The translations under genes were made by a program, and so were the position numbers. DNA of 64,000 bases, taken from contig NZ_QLMI01000002.1 of assembly GCF_003259835.1 (NCBI RefSeq), forward strand, positions 62,001 to 126,000, written 5' to 3'. This stretch comes from Flavobacterium aquaticum. GTDB lineage: Bacteria; Bacteroidota; Bacteroidia; Flavobacteriales; Flavobacteriaceae. The stretch's first letter is position 1. Every line of letters starts with the position of its first letter. Below are positions 53,713 to 61,980 of the stretch, piece after piece. Below the pieces are notes generated by a model, which saw only the letters and a program-made list of their open reading frames with translations, ran no database searches and was not told the origin of the DNA.

Positions 53713-55685
53713 TTGTATCTTGATAAAACTCTACCCAAGTTTTTAGAAAAGATATGTGTTAACCCCAAATAAGCCATTACCATTTCCAGAGTTTCTGAGT
53801 TATCAGAGTCTTCATCGGTTGAAATTGAATTTTTCAAATCGTCGATAATGTTATTGACTAAATACCATCGCAATGTGATAATCGTCTCGGTTACGTATTG
53901 GCTTATCGTGGTTTCTTTTTGTTTTACATAGATTTGTTGTACTTCCCAATTGTGTAATACCTCACGTTCTTCGTTCATAAGAATCGTGGTGACTTCTTGC
54001 GCTAATTCCTCAGGCAATTGCATTAAGTATTTATCCAATTCAAAAACCTCATTTTCATTAAAATACGCAATTAAATGATTAAAAATTGCTTTAAAAATTG
54101 GGTTAGCTAATTCTACCTCATCTTCTTGTAAACTCAAATAAACACGTTGATATACTTTGTAATTATTTTGCTCTTTTACTTCAACCATTTCTCCATCTTC
54201 ATTTTGAGCTAAAATAGTATCCTCAAACTCAACTTCTTTGTCACCATACAACAACAAAATCTGAATGATTTTATGTTCCAATTCGTATTGAATATCTATT
54301 TTAGTTGTTGGCTGAGCAATATCGTTTCTTACAACTTCAAAAGCTTTTTGTTCCTCTTTGTATTGTTTATTTGCTTCCGATACATCTTTCTTAACTAATT
54401 GCGCTAAGGTATTAAAAAGCACATCTTCGGAAATATCCATGATTCGGGAACATTCCTTAATGTAAACTTCTCTTTTAATTCGGTCTGGAATTTTTGAAAT
54501 ACTGATAACCATATCTCGAATCAAATCGGCTTTTTTAATTGGATCATTCTTGGCTTCTTGCATCAATAAAGACGCTTTAAACTGAATGAAATCTTTGGCG
54601 TTATCTTCGAAATATTGCAACAAATCTTCATACGAAGTTTTTCTTGCAAAACTATCTGGGTCATCGCCATCAGGAAACGTACACACTTTTACGTTCATTC
54701 CAGCTTCCAAAATCAAATCGATTCCACGAATCGAAGCACGAAGTCCGGCAGCATCACCATCAAAAAGCACGGTAATATTTGGCGTTAAGCGATTAATTAA
54801 ACGAATTTGATCAGGCGTTAAAGCTGTTCCTGAAGAAGCCACAACGTTCTCAATACCCGCTTGATGCATTTGAATTACATCGGTATAACCTTCCACCAAA
54901 TAACAATTGTTTAGTTTGGCGATAGATTGCTTTGCATGGAAAATTCCGTACAAAACTTTACTCTTATGGTAAATATCACTTTCGGGCGAATTCAGGTATT
55001 TTGCAGCTTTTTTATCATTGGTCAAAATACGACCACCAAAACCCAAAACACGTCCGCTCATACTTTGAATTGGAAACATAACACGACCTTTGAATCGGTC
55101 GAATTGTTTGTCTTCCTTAACAATTGAGAGTCCGGTTTTGTCTAAATATTCTAATTTATATCCTTTTCCTAATGCTTCTTTTGTAAAAGCATCCCAAGAT
55201 TCTGGCGAATATCCTAATCCGAATTTTTTTATCGTATCAGATGTAAAACCACGTTCTTTAAAATACGATAGTCCGATAGCTTTTCCTTCTTCGGTTTCTA
55301 ATAAAGTGTGATGAAAATATTTCTGAGCAAATTCGGAAACCAAATACATACTTTCCTTTTCATTCGCTTGTGCTACATCTTCATCGGACTGAACCGTTTC
55401 TTCGATTTCGATATTGTATTTTACTGCTAAATATTTGATAGCTTCTGGATAAGTAAAATGTTCGTGTTCCATTAAAAACGTCACGGCATTTCCGCCTTTT
55501 CCAGAGGAAAAATCTTTCCAAATTTGTTTCACAGGCGACACCATAAACGAAGGCGATTTCTCGTTTACAAACGGAGACAATCCTTTCAAGTTACTTCCGG
55601 CGCGTTTGAGTTGTACAAAATCACCTATAACCTCCTCAACTCGGGCGGTTTCAAATACTTTTTCTATGGTGTCTTTTGATATCAA
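53709..55685 (-). CDS. dnaG: DNA primase DnaG with zinc ligands lost
   Basis: Replication primase (658 aa). The N-terminal domain follows the CHC2 fold (KGLSPFVNEKSPSF, VKQIWKDFSSGKGGNAV), but the four zinc ligands are Ser37, Val40, Asp58 and Ser61 in place of Cys, His, Cys, Cys. The RNA-polymerase part is intact: RFKGRVMFPI, the TOPRIM motifs LVEGYTDV and LFDGDAAGLRASIRG, then TFPDGDDPDSF. The C-terminal helicase-binding part is long and divergent. It keeps the primase fold, so it should be active. Convergent overlap with the response regulator. Confidence 0.96.
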   Translation of the reverse strand: MISKDTIEKVFETARVEEVIGDFVQLKRAGSNLKGLSPFVNEKSPSFMVSPVKQIWKDFSSGKGGNAVTFLMEHEHFTYPEAIKYLAVKYNIEIEETVQSDEDVAQANEKESMYLVSEFAQKYFHHTLLETEEGKAIGLSYFKERGFTSDTIKKFGLGYSPESWDAFTKEALGKGYKLEYLDKTGLSIVKEDKQFDRFKGRVMFPIQSMSGRVLGFGGRILTNDKKAAKYLNSPESDIYHKSKVLYGIFHAKQSIAKLNNCYLVEGYTDVIQMHQAGIENVVASSGTALTPDQIRLINRLTPNITVLFDGDAAGLRASIRGIDLILEAGMNVKVCTFPDGDDPDSFARKTSYEDLLQYFEDNAKDFIQFKASLLMQEAKNDPIKKADLIRDMVISISKIPDRIKREVYIKECSRIMDISEDVLFNTLAQLVKKDVSEANKQYKEEQKAFEVVRNDIAQPTTKIDIQYELEHKIIQILLLYGDKEVEFEDTILAQNEDGEMVEVKEQNNYKVYQRVYLSLQEDEVELANPIFKAIFNHLIAYFNENEVFELDKYLMQLPEELAQEVTTILMNEEREVLHNWEVQQIYVKQKETTISQYVTETIITLRWYLVNNIIDDLKNSISTDEDSDNSETLEMVMAYLGLTHIFSKNLGRVLSRYN

Positions 55686-55710
55686 ATTACAGTTTTATTT
55701 TGGAAAGTTT

Positions 55711-55718
55711 CAAAGATA
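55711..55718 (-). promoter_or_regulatory. Likely -7 element of dnaG
   Basis: The minus strand reads TATCTTTG (TAnnTTTG), 26 nt before the dnaG ATG. Confidence 0.55.
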
Positions 55719-55758
55719 CAAAGTTGTAAAGTTAATCCATAAAAAAATGCAGGAAAAC

Positions 55759-55793
55759 AAAAAAAGCACTTCATATGACTGAAGTGCTTTTTT
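55759..55793 (-). terminator. Terminator after the barrel-protein gene
   Basis: AAAAAAGCACTTCA pairs with TGAAGTGCTTTTTT over a 6-nt loop; A and T tails on both sides. It ends the sigma/anti-sigma/OMP operon ahead of dnaG. Confidence 0.92.
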
Positions 55794-55821
55794 AAACAGA
55801 GAACTTAACTTAACCCTAAAT

Positions 55822-56937
55822 TTAATTAAAATCAAAGCGTAATCCTAATGAAACGTTGTTTTGATCTATATTATTGTTCTTGAACATTGGATTTAAGTCA
55901 TATTTAACATATAGACTGGTTTGACCATATCCTAAATAAGCACTTAAGCCGTAAGTAAAGTCAGAAACATTGAAATCTCCTTTTTGTTTTTCTTTTACTT
56001 TAATGTCGTCTGCTTCGTATTTTAAAATTTGTTTTGATTTGATGCGAACACCTCCATAACCTCCAATTCCTAAACGAACCGACTCGTGTGTTCTGAAATA
56101 CGTCTTAGTTCCATCTTTTGAAAGTTTTTTTGGCGTAAAATCGAATTCTAAATGCAATGGCGCAGTTAAATACACGTTTCTAAAACGAGAATCATCTAAT
56201 TTTATAGTTGATGTAACTAAATCTGTTTGATTACCATTTTTTATGAAATAACGATTATCCGTTGGACGAAGATTGTTATACATTAATGAAAGTCCGTACT
56301 TAGCGTGAAGCAAATTATTGTTTTTGAAAATTCTTGAATTATAAGTAACTCCCCATTCATAAAAATGCGACCCCCAAACTCTGTAATCTGAATCTTCTAA
56401 ATTTTCTCCATCAGTAATTACGTTATTTAAACCAAAGGCAAAAACAAATTGTGATGTTGTTCTTTTTGATTTTCTTTCAGCTTTGTCTTTTTCACCATTG
56501 TAAATTTTCATGGAACCTAAGTTGATTTCGGTTCTATTTTCTCCAATTGAATCCTTTGAATTACTACCCAAAACAATCATTGTGCCTCCTCTTTTTGGTT
56601 TTTCATCAGAATTTAAAACTTTTCCGTCTACTTTGTCTTGAACCAATTGCGCTAATTTAGCTTCTTCAATAGCTACTTTAGTTTCGATATTTTTTGCGCG
56701 CTCTTCTGCAATTTTCAATTTTAATTCTTGTGCATTTTCAGCTGTAATTTTACCTTCTTTCACCTGTAAATCGATAGCTTCAACTTCTTTTTTTAAAGCG
56801 TTTTTCTCTTCAGTGGTAATCATTTCAATGTTATTCGCGATTTCTTTGGCTTGTTGCTCAAATGTTTTTTCTTGCGCAACTGCTTTCGTTAGTAAACTAA
56901 ACACAATAATAATTGTGTACAAAATAATTTTTTGCAT
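55822..56937 (-). CDS. Outer-membrane beta-barrel protein with coiled-coil N-terminus
   Basis: Protein of 371 aa. A signal peptide (to about 21, KAVAQ) is followed by about 75 residues of charged helix, TEEKNALKKEVEAIDLQVKE to EEAKLAQLVQDKV, likely a coiled coil. The last 230 residues look like an 8-stranded barrel (FVFAFGLNNVI, YGLSLMYNNLR, RLGIGGYGGVRIK), ending SLGLRFDFN, with a terminal aromatic. It lies 33 nt downstream of the anti-sigma-like gene, so it may be a target or envelope reporter of that ECF system. Function unknown. Confidence 0.82.
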   Translation of the reverse strand: MQKIILYTIIIVFSLLTKAVAQEKTFEQQAKEIANNIEMITTEEKNALKKEVEAIDLQVKEGKITAENAQELKLKIAEERAKNIETKVAIEEAKLAQLVQDKVDGKVLNSDEKPKRGGTMIVLGSNSKDSIGENRTEINLGSMKIYNGEKDKAERKSKRTTSQFVFAFGLNNVITDGENLEDSDYRVWGSHFYEWGVTYNSRIFKNNNLLHAKYGLSLMYNNLRPTDNRYFIKNGNQTDLVTSTIKLDDSRFRNVYLTAPLHLEFDFTPKKLSKDGTKTYFRTHESVRLGIGGYGGVRIKSKQILKYEADDIKVKEKQKGDFNVSDFTYGLSAYLGYGQTSLYVKYDLNPMFKNNNIDQNNVSLGLRFDFN

Positions 56938-56970
56938 GACTGTTTGATTTTTGATTAATGATGATTTTTA

Positions 56971-57654
56971 TTATTCGTAATTTCTATTGGCTAATGCCGA
57001 TTTGGCATCTTTAAACTTTCTATTTAATTTATCTAAAGTAGTTTCTCTGTGATTTTCGTCTAATTCTTTTTCAACGTTTGTTAGCAATGAATTAGCATCT
57101 ACTTTCATTTTAGCTTTTGGACTTGTTTTTTTATCTGATGTGATTACTTTCTCTCCTGTTTGAACTTCGGCTAATAAATTTTCTGGCAAAACGTATTTGT
57201 ATGAGTTGGGTGATGGATGATGGATAATGGATGATGAATTATCTTTAGTCAAACTCTCCTCTTTTATCAACTCCTTTCTTTCTTCTGATTTTTTATTTTT
57301 TTGCGTTTTTGAAAAGTTTACTTCATTTTGAACTAAAATGGGTTGCTCTTTTTCAACTGAAATTTCATCTATTTTATTGGTTTCAACCGTATCAATTTCT
57401 TCGTTAATAGTTGTTACAATTGGTGTTGAATTATTAATTTCTGTTGTTTCGTTTGAATTGAAAAGGAAAAATCCCAATCCTAAAAAAAGTATTGTAGAAG
57501 CGGCTACAAAAAACCATCCGTAACCTTTCTTTGGCTTTTTTTCTTCTGAAACCGTAAGCATCGCATCTAATCGGCCCCAAGCTTGAGCAGAAGGCTGAAT
57601 TTCTCTAGTATTCAGCTTTTCTCTTATTTGATTATCTATTTTATTTGGTTCCAT
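56971..57654 (-). CDS. Putative anti-sigma membrane protein
   Basis: Protein of 227 aa. A cytoplasmic N-terminus of about 43 residues (KIDNQIREKLNTREIQPSAQ, AWGRLDAML) precedes one helix (GWFFVAASTILFLGLGFFLF), followed by a periplasmic, low-complexity part rich in Glu/Lys/Ser. The start overlaps the ECF sigma gene by 14 nt, the classic sigma/anti-sigma layout, though no ZAS zinc motif is visible. Within the linker, 57205-57239 encodes SSSIIHHPSP-type residues through a heptamer array, a sign of repeat insertion. Confidence 0.75.
   Translation of the reverse strand: MEPNKIDNQIREKLNTREIQPSAQAWGRLDAMLTVSEEKKPKKGYGWFFVAASTILFLGLGFFLFNSNETTEINNSTPIVTTINEEIDTVETNKIDEISVEKEQPILVQNEVNFSKTQKNKKSEERKELIKEESLTKDNSSSIIHHPSPNSYKYVLPENLLAEVQTGEKVITSDKKTSPKAKMKVDANSLLTNVEKELDENHRETTLDKLNRKFKDAKSALANRNYE
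57205..57239. repeat. Heptamer array inside a coding sequence
   Basis: GTTGGGT, GATGGAT, GATGGAT, AATGGAT and GATGAAT follow in exact 7-nt register (reverse strand ATTCATC, ATCCATT, ATCCATC, ATCCATC, ACCCAAC). It lies in the linker of the anti-sigma-like gene. The reverse unit ATTCATC also begins the array at 30087. Confidence 0.7.
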
Positions 57655-58210
57655 TTAATTTGTTTTTTAAGTCGGTGATTTGTTGTTGCAATAACTTTCG
57701 GGCGTGTGATAATTGTGATTTTGATGTTCCTTCACTTATTTTGAGCATTTCGGCTATTTCCTGATGTTTGTAACCTTCAATCGCATATAAATTAAACACC
57801 ATTTTATAACCATCGGGCAAATTATCAATCATATTTTGAATGTCATCTACCGAAAAATCTTCCATTTCATACACCGATTCATTCTCGCTTACCGTAACAT
57901 CATCTATATCTTGGTGATTGAAATTATTCTTTTTCACCCGAATAAAATCGATACATTCATAGATCATAATTCTTCGTATCCAACCTTCAAAACTACCTTT
58001 GTGTTCAAAATTTTTCAGATTGGTAAACACTTTCATAAATCCGGTAATCATGACATCTTCTGCGTGGTGAATGTCTTTTATGTATTGGCGACACACACTT
58101 AACATTTTAGAAGAAAACTTGGCATAAATCTGCTGTTGTGCTTGTCGATTGTTTTCGACAGCCAACTTAATGAGTTGTTTTTCTTCTTGATGTAACTGGA
58201 TAACTTTCAT
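57641..58210 (-). CDS. ECF-type sigma factor
   Basis: Extracytoplasmic-function sigma-70 factor of 189 aa. Region 2 spans AVENNRQAQQQIYAKFSSKMLSV to EGWIRRIMIYECIDFIR, and region 4 is LPDGYKMVFNLYAIEGYKHQ followed by EIAEMLKISEGTSKSQLSHA. I chose the ATG at 58210 (MKVIQLHQ); the reading is open to 58246 but that part is encoded by the repeat array. It is followed by a membrane protein, probably its anti-sigma, with a 14-nt overlap. Confidence 0.93.
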   Translation of the reverse strand: MKVIQLHQEEKQLIKLAVENNRQAQQQIYAKFSSKMLSVCRQYIKDIHHAEDVMITGFMKVFTNLKNFEHKGSFEGWIRRIMIYECIDFIRVKKNNFNHQDIDDVTVSENESVYEMEDFSVDDIQNMIDNLPDGYKMVFNLYAIEGYKHQEIAEMLKISEGTSKSQLSHARKLLQQQITDLKNKLNGTK

Positions 58211-58303
58211 TTTCAAGTTCAATGTCAAGTTCAATATCAAACTCAAATTTATACTAATTGAAATTGATTTTTGCTCTTGCTCTTGTTATTGAATTATTGC
58301 TTC
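58211..58303. repeat. Region of 6-nt units upstream of the ECF sigma gene
   Basis: AAGTTC/AATGTC/AAGTTC/AATATC/AAACTC units are followed by TTGCTC/TTGCTC/TTGTTA/TTGAAT. A second group, TTGTCC/TTGAAA/TTGAAA/TTGTTT, is at about 58428-58451. The period here is 6 nt. Confidence 0.5.
58244..58251 (-). promoter_or_regulatory. Likely -7 element of the ECF sigma gene
   Basis: The minus strand reads TAAATTTG (TAnnTTTG), 34 nt before the ATG at 58210. It lies within the repeat region. Confidence 0.4.
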
Positions 58304-58449
58304 TAATTATATAGACGAGAATGATTTTAAAATGGTTGTATGAATCTTTAAAAAAATAAAAAAACTTCTAATTAAGGAACACAGATTGAAATAATTAAAG
58401 AAATTTTAAAAATTGAAATTGACTTTTGTCCTTGAAATTGAAATTGTTT

Positions 58450-59430
58450 TTATTTTTTTCTTTCAATCACATAATTTACCATTAAAATAAGGGAATCTTT
58501 ATACGGAGATGTTGGGAAATCTTGTAATAATGAAAGTGCTTCTTGTTGAAATTGCACCATTTTTTCTTCGGCGTACGTTAATCCGTTTTTGTCTTTTACG
58601 AATTGGATTACTTCTTTTACGCGCTTTTTATCTTTGTTATGATTCTTAACCGAATTGATTACCCAACTTTTTTCTTTTGAGGAACAATTATTCAAAGCGT
58701 AAATCAATGGTAAAGTCATTTTTTGTTCTTTGATGTCGATTCCGGTTGGTTTTCCAATGGCATCATCGGTATAATCAAATAAATCGTCTTTAATTTGGAA
58801 CGCCATTCCGATTAATTCTCCGAATTTACGCATTTTTTCAACCACATCTTTATCTTCTGGAGCCACAGAACAAGCGCCAAGCGAACAACATGCCGCTATT
58901 AAAGTAGCGGTTTTTTGTCGGATGATTTCGTAGTAAATATCTTCGGTGATATCTAATCTTCTGGCTTTTTCGATTTGAAGTAATTCCCCTTCACTCATTT
59001 CGCGAACGGCTACAGAAATGATTTTTAGTAAATCGAAATCATTATTATCAATAGAAAGCAACAATCCTTTCGAAAGTAAATAATCGCCAACTAAAACGGC
59101 AATTTTGTTTTTCCAAAGGGCATTTAAGGAGAAAAAACCACGACGTTTATTACTGTCATCAACTACATCATCATGCACTAAAGTTGCGGTATGAATTAAT
59201 TCAATAACCGAAGCACCGCGATAGGTTCGTTCATTAACAGCACCACCAGAAACCATTTTAGCGGTCAAGAAAACAAACATCGGTCGCATTTGTTTTCCTT
59301 TTCGGTTTACTATATAATGTGTAATTCTGTTTAATAAAGCCACTTTTGAAGACATGGAATCGCGAAACTTCTCTTCAAAGAGTTCCATTTCATTTGCGAT
59401 GGGGAGCTTTATTTGTTCGGTTATTTTCAT
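58450..59430 (-). CDS. Long-chain polyprenyl diphosphate synthase
   Basis: Trans-isoprenyl diphosphate synthase of 326 aa. The two Asp-rich motifs are LVHDDVVDDSNKRRG (first, DDxxD) and QIKDDLFDYTDD (second). The residues before the first motif (HTATLVHDD) lack bulky aromatics close to DDxxD, which fits a long product, probably the side chain of menaquinone or a related quinone (IspB/HepT-type). The sequence GKPTGIDIKEQKMTLPLIYAL is standard. It has a clear promoter (59439-59469). Exact chain length cannot be told. Confidence 0.93.
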   Translation of the reverse strand: MKITEQIKLPIANEMELFEEKFRDSMSSKVALLNRITHYIVNRKGKQMRPMFVFLTAKMVSGGAVNERTYRGASVIELIHTATLVHDDVVDDSNKRRGFFSLNALWKNKIAVLVGDYLLSKGLLLSIDNNDFDLLKIISVAVREMSEGELLQIEKARRLDITEDIYYEIIRQKTATLIAACCSLGACSVAPEDKDVVEKMRKFGELIGMAFQIKDDLFDYTDDAIGKPTGIDIKEQKMTLPLIYALNNCSSKEKSWVINSVKNHNKDKKRVKEVIQFVKDKNGLTYAEEKMVQFQQEALSLLQDFPTSPYKDSLILMVNYVIERKK

Positions 59431-59438
59431 TGAGGTAT

Positions 59439-59469
59439 CAAAAATACAAAAACAAACTCGTTAGTCAAA
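59439..59469 (-). promoter_or_regulatory. Promoter of the polyprenyl synthase gene
   Basis: On the minus strand TTTG (59466-59469) and TATTTTTG (59439-59446) are separated by exactly 19 nt, a textbook Bacteroidota promoter. It is the best full match in this window. Confidence 0.75.
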
Positions 59470-59491
59470 AGTTTAGCAAAAGATTATAAAA

Positions 59492-59523
59492 AAAGAGACT
59501 TCGAACTTTATCGAAATCTCTTT
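59492..59523 (-). terminator. Terminator after the 385-aa protein gene
   Basis: AAAGAGACTTCGA and TCGAAATCTCTTT pair with one mismatch around a 6-nt loop. A T-run follows on the minus strand (A-run at 59488-59494). Confidence 0.7.
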
Positions 59524-59549
59524 ACTTTTTTTTTAGAATGAAGAATAAA

Positions 59550-60707
59550 TTAATTTTTAATAGAATCAACAAATCGTTGCTCGCTTTCTTTTAAAGGAAA
59601 AACATTATTCATTTCCCAAAATTTCTGAGTGTAATTTGTTCCTGCTTCAAAAATAGTATCGCCACCAAAACCTTTTTCAGGTATCTCAACATCGTTTTTA
59701 ACATCTAAAACTAATAAATCAAAAGTACTGCTAACATTATCGTGTACTTTTTTACCCATTTGAATGTAAAGACTGAAGCTGTTTTTATAGTAAACCAATT
59801 CATATTGGTTATTTACAAACTTAAACTTACACCAAACCGATTGATCATTAAGTTTTAATTTGGCAATTAATATATTTTTAAGTTTTGAGTTTTTCTTATG
59901 TGAATCCGCTATTTCAACTTTAAATTCAATTATTTTATTAGATTTATTATCTACGATAACATAACCTTCGTACAATAATTCATCGCTTTCTGCATTAGGA
60001 ATTATTTTAATGTATTCGTATTCAAATCCAGAAGCATCTCTTCTTAAATAGCGATCAAAAGTGTATTCTTTACTCTTGATAAGATTTTCAATACCATCAA
60101 AATTATAAGCATATTTCACATAATCCCTTACATTGTAAGCTGAATTCATACCATTTAAAACAGAACTTGTAGAATCTTGTAAATTAGATTTTATAGCTCT
60201 ACTTTGATTTATTTGCAAAACCGATTTGCCATTACCTTTTTTAATAAAATAATCCATTTTTGCATCGGAATACTTGGTGTATTGATTGTTTATTTTTACA
60301 ATCTCCCTTCCATAAGTACTTAATTTACTGTTTTTAACCGCACGAACTTTTGCATCTTTTATCAACGATTTTAAAAAATCTCTTCCCGAAACGTTTGAAA
60401 TTATTAATTCATCTAAAATATACACTTTTGGAGTTAAATAAATTTCAACTTCCTTGTTTTCAAATACAACTTTCTTAGTTTCGTAATTGATGTGGCTAAT
60501 TTCAACCTCTTTGATACGATGTAACGAAAATTCTCCATCTTCGTTTGTCATCGTACCAGTCAAATTACCTGAATTATCTTTACAAATAATATTTACAAAC
60601 GGAATAGTTTCTTTTGTTTCTGCATCTTTAACAATTCCTTTCGTGCTATTTTCCTGAGAAAAACTAAATGTAAAAAAAAGTAGAAATAATAAAGTGTGCT
60701 TAATCAT
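59550..60707 (-). CDS. Secreted protein with carboxypeptidase-like regulatory domain
   Basis: Protein of 385 aa with a signal peptide (to about 17, FTFSFSQ). A CarboxypepD_reg-like beta-sandwich follows (about 22-95: KGIVKDAETKETIPFVNIIC, GEFSLHRIKEVEISHINYET). The rest is a long beta-rich part resembling the DUF5686-like or outer-membrane carrier part of Bacteroidota proteins, but too short for a TonB receptor. No plug is present. It probably lies at the outer membrane. Its function is unknown. Confidence 0.82.
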   Translation of the reverse strand: MIKHTLLFLLFFTFSFSQENSTKGIVKDAETKETIPFVNIICKDNSGNLTGTMTNEDGEFSLHRIKEVEISHINYETKKVVFENKEVEIYLTPKVYILDELIISNVSGRDFLKSLIKDAKVRAVKNSKLSTYGREIVKINNQYTKYSDAKMDYFIKKGNGKSVLQINQSRAIKSNLQDSTSSVLNGMNSAYNVRDYVKYAYNFDGIENLIKSKEYTFDRYLRRDASGFEYEYIKIIPNAESDELLYEGYVIVDNKSNKIIEFKVEIADSHKKNSKLKNILIAKLKLNDQSVWCKFKFVNNQYELVYYKNSFSLYIQMGKKVHDNVSSTFDLLVLDVKNDVEIPEKGFGGDTIFEAGTNYTQKFWEMNNVFPLKESEQRFVDSIKN

Positions 60708-60852
60708 AATTTAGATGTGTGTTAGTTAAACTGAATTTATTTTTCACCAAAGCATTCAGCTGCACGAAGATACTGTTTCTTACAAAAGAACACGTATTTC
60801 TTACATCTTTTTTTATGATTCTGAAACTAGAAAAAGTAAATTATTGAATAAA

Positions 60853-61893
60853 TTAAGATTTATTAGCTAATTGACCACAAGCGGCATCAATATCTTTACC
60901 GCGACTTCTTCTTACTTTAGCCACGATATTATTTTTTTCTAAAGCCATTATGTAAGCATTTGTAGCTTCTTCCGAAGCTTGTTGAAACATGCCATCATCA
61001 ATGGGATTGTATTCAATCAAATTTACTTTACAAGGGACATATTTACAGAATTTCACCAAAGCATCAATCGATCTTTTATCGTCGTTGATTCCTTTCCAAA
61101 CCACGTATTCGTAAGTAATTTTACTTTTGGTTTTTCTGTACCAATATTCCAAACTTTCACGCAAGTCGGTTAAAGGAAAATTCTTCGTAAATGGCATGAT
61201 TTCGTTTCGAATTTCTTCAACAGCTGAATGTAAAGAAACTGCTAGTTTGAATTTCACCTCATCATCTGCCATTTTTTTAATCATTTTTGGAATTCCAGAA
61301 GTGGAAACTGTGATGCGTTTTGGTGACATTCCCAAACCTTCATTCGAAGTAATCATGTCAATCGCTTTCATTACGTTTGGATAATTCATCAAAGGCTCAC
61401 CCATTCCCATAAAAACGATGTTTGATAAAGGTCGGTCGTAATATAAACGACTTTCGTTATCAATTGCGGCAACTTGGTCATAGATTTCTCCTGGTTCCAA
61501 GTTTCTCATGCGTTTTAATCGAGCTGTAGCACAAAAATTACAATCTAAACTACAACCTACCTGCGAAGAAACACAAGCTGTAGTTCGAGTTTCAGTAGGA
61601 ATCAAAACCGATTCTACGATTAAGTCATCGTGCAAACGAACGGCATTCTTAACAGTTCCATCTTCACTACGTTGTAAAGTATCGACCTTGATGTGATTGA
61701 TTACAAAGTTAGCTTCTAACATAGCGCGTGTTTCTTTAGACACATTAGTCATGTCTTCAAAAGTATGCGCGCGTTTTTGCCATAACCATTCGTAAACTTG
61801 ATTGCCACGAAACGCTTTGTCTCCGTTAGAAACAAAAAAGTTACGCAATTGTTCTTTAGTTAGTGCTCGTATGTCTTTTTTCTCGATTTGCAT
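60853..61893 (-). CDS. rlmN: Dual-specificity RNA methyltransferase RlmN
   Basis: Radical-SAM enzyme (346 aa) that methylates C2 of A2503 in 23S rRNA and A37 of some tRNAs. The CxxxCxxC cluster motif is in VGCSLDCNFCATA; other motifs are FMGMGEPLMNY, TVSTSGIPKMI, KLAVSLHSAVEEIRNEIMP and NLIEYNP. The methyl-carrying Cys near the end is in DAACGQLA. A likely -7 element (61898-61905) ends only 5 nt before the ATG, which points to a leaderless mRNA. Confidence 0.97.
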   Translation of the reverse strand: MQIEKKDIRALTKEQLRNFFVSNGDKAFRGNQVYEWLWQKRAHTFEDMTNVSKETRAMLEANFVINHIKVDTLQRSEDGTVKNAVRLHDDLIVESVLIPTETRTTACVSSQVGCSLDCNFCATARLKRMRNLEPGEIYDQVAAIDNESRLYYDRPLSNIVFMGMGEPLMNYPNVMKAIDMITSNEGLGMSPKRITVSTSGIPKMIKKMADDEVKFKLAVSLHSAVEEIRNEIMPFTKNFPLTDLRESLEYWYRKTKSKITYEYVVWKGINDDKRSIDALVKFCKYVPCKVNLIEYNPIDDGMFQQASEEATNAYIMALEKNNIVAKVRRSRGKDIDAACGQLANKS

Positions 61894-61897
61894 GATG

Positions 61898-61905
61898 CAA
61901 AAGTA
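61898..61905 (-). promoter_or_regulatory. Likely -7 element of rlmN
   Basis: The minus strand reads TACTTTTG (TAnnTTTG). With normal spacing the start of transcription would fall at or next to the rlmN ATG (61893). Confidence 0.45.
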
Positions 61906-61940
61906 ATGATTTTAGAAATTAGAATTCAGAAATTAGAAAA

Positions 61941-61966
61941 TTGGATGAATTCTTTTTGTATTTTTG
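61941..61966 (+). promoter_or_regulatory. Likely promoter of the toxin-antitoxin pair
   Basis: TTG (61941-61943) and TATTTTTG (61959-61966, TAnnTTTG) are 15 nt apart, slightly short. The leader would be about 10 nt. Confidence 0.45.
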
Positions 61967-61980
61967 TTAAAAAGAATTTT

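Noticed and set aside
60708-60852. Regulatory element or small gene between rlmN and the 385-aa gene
   Set aside because: No open frame, hairpin with T-run, or full promoter match was found.
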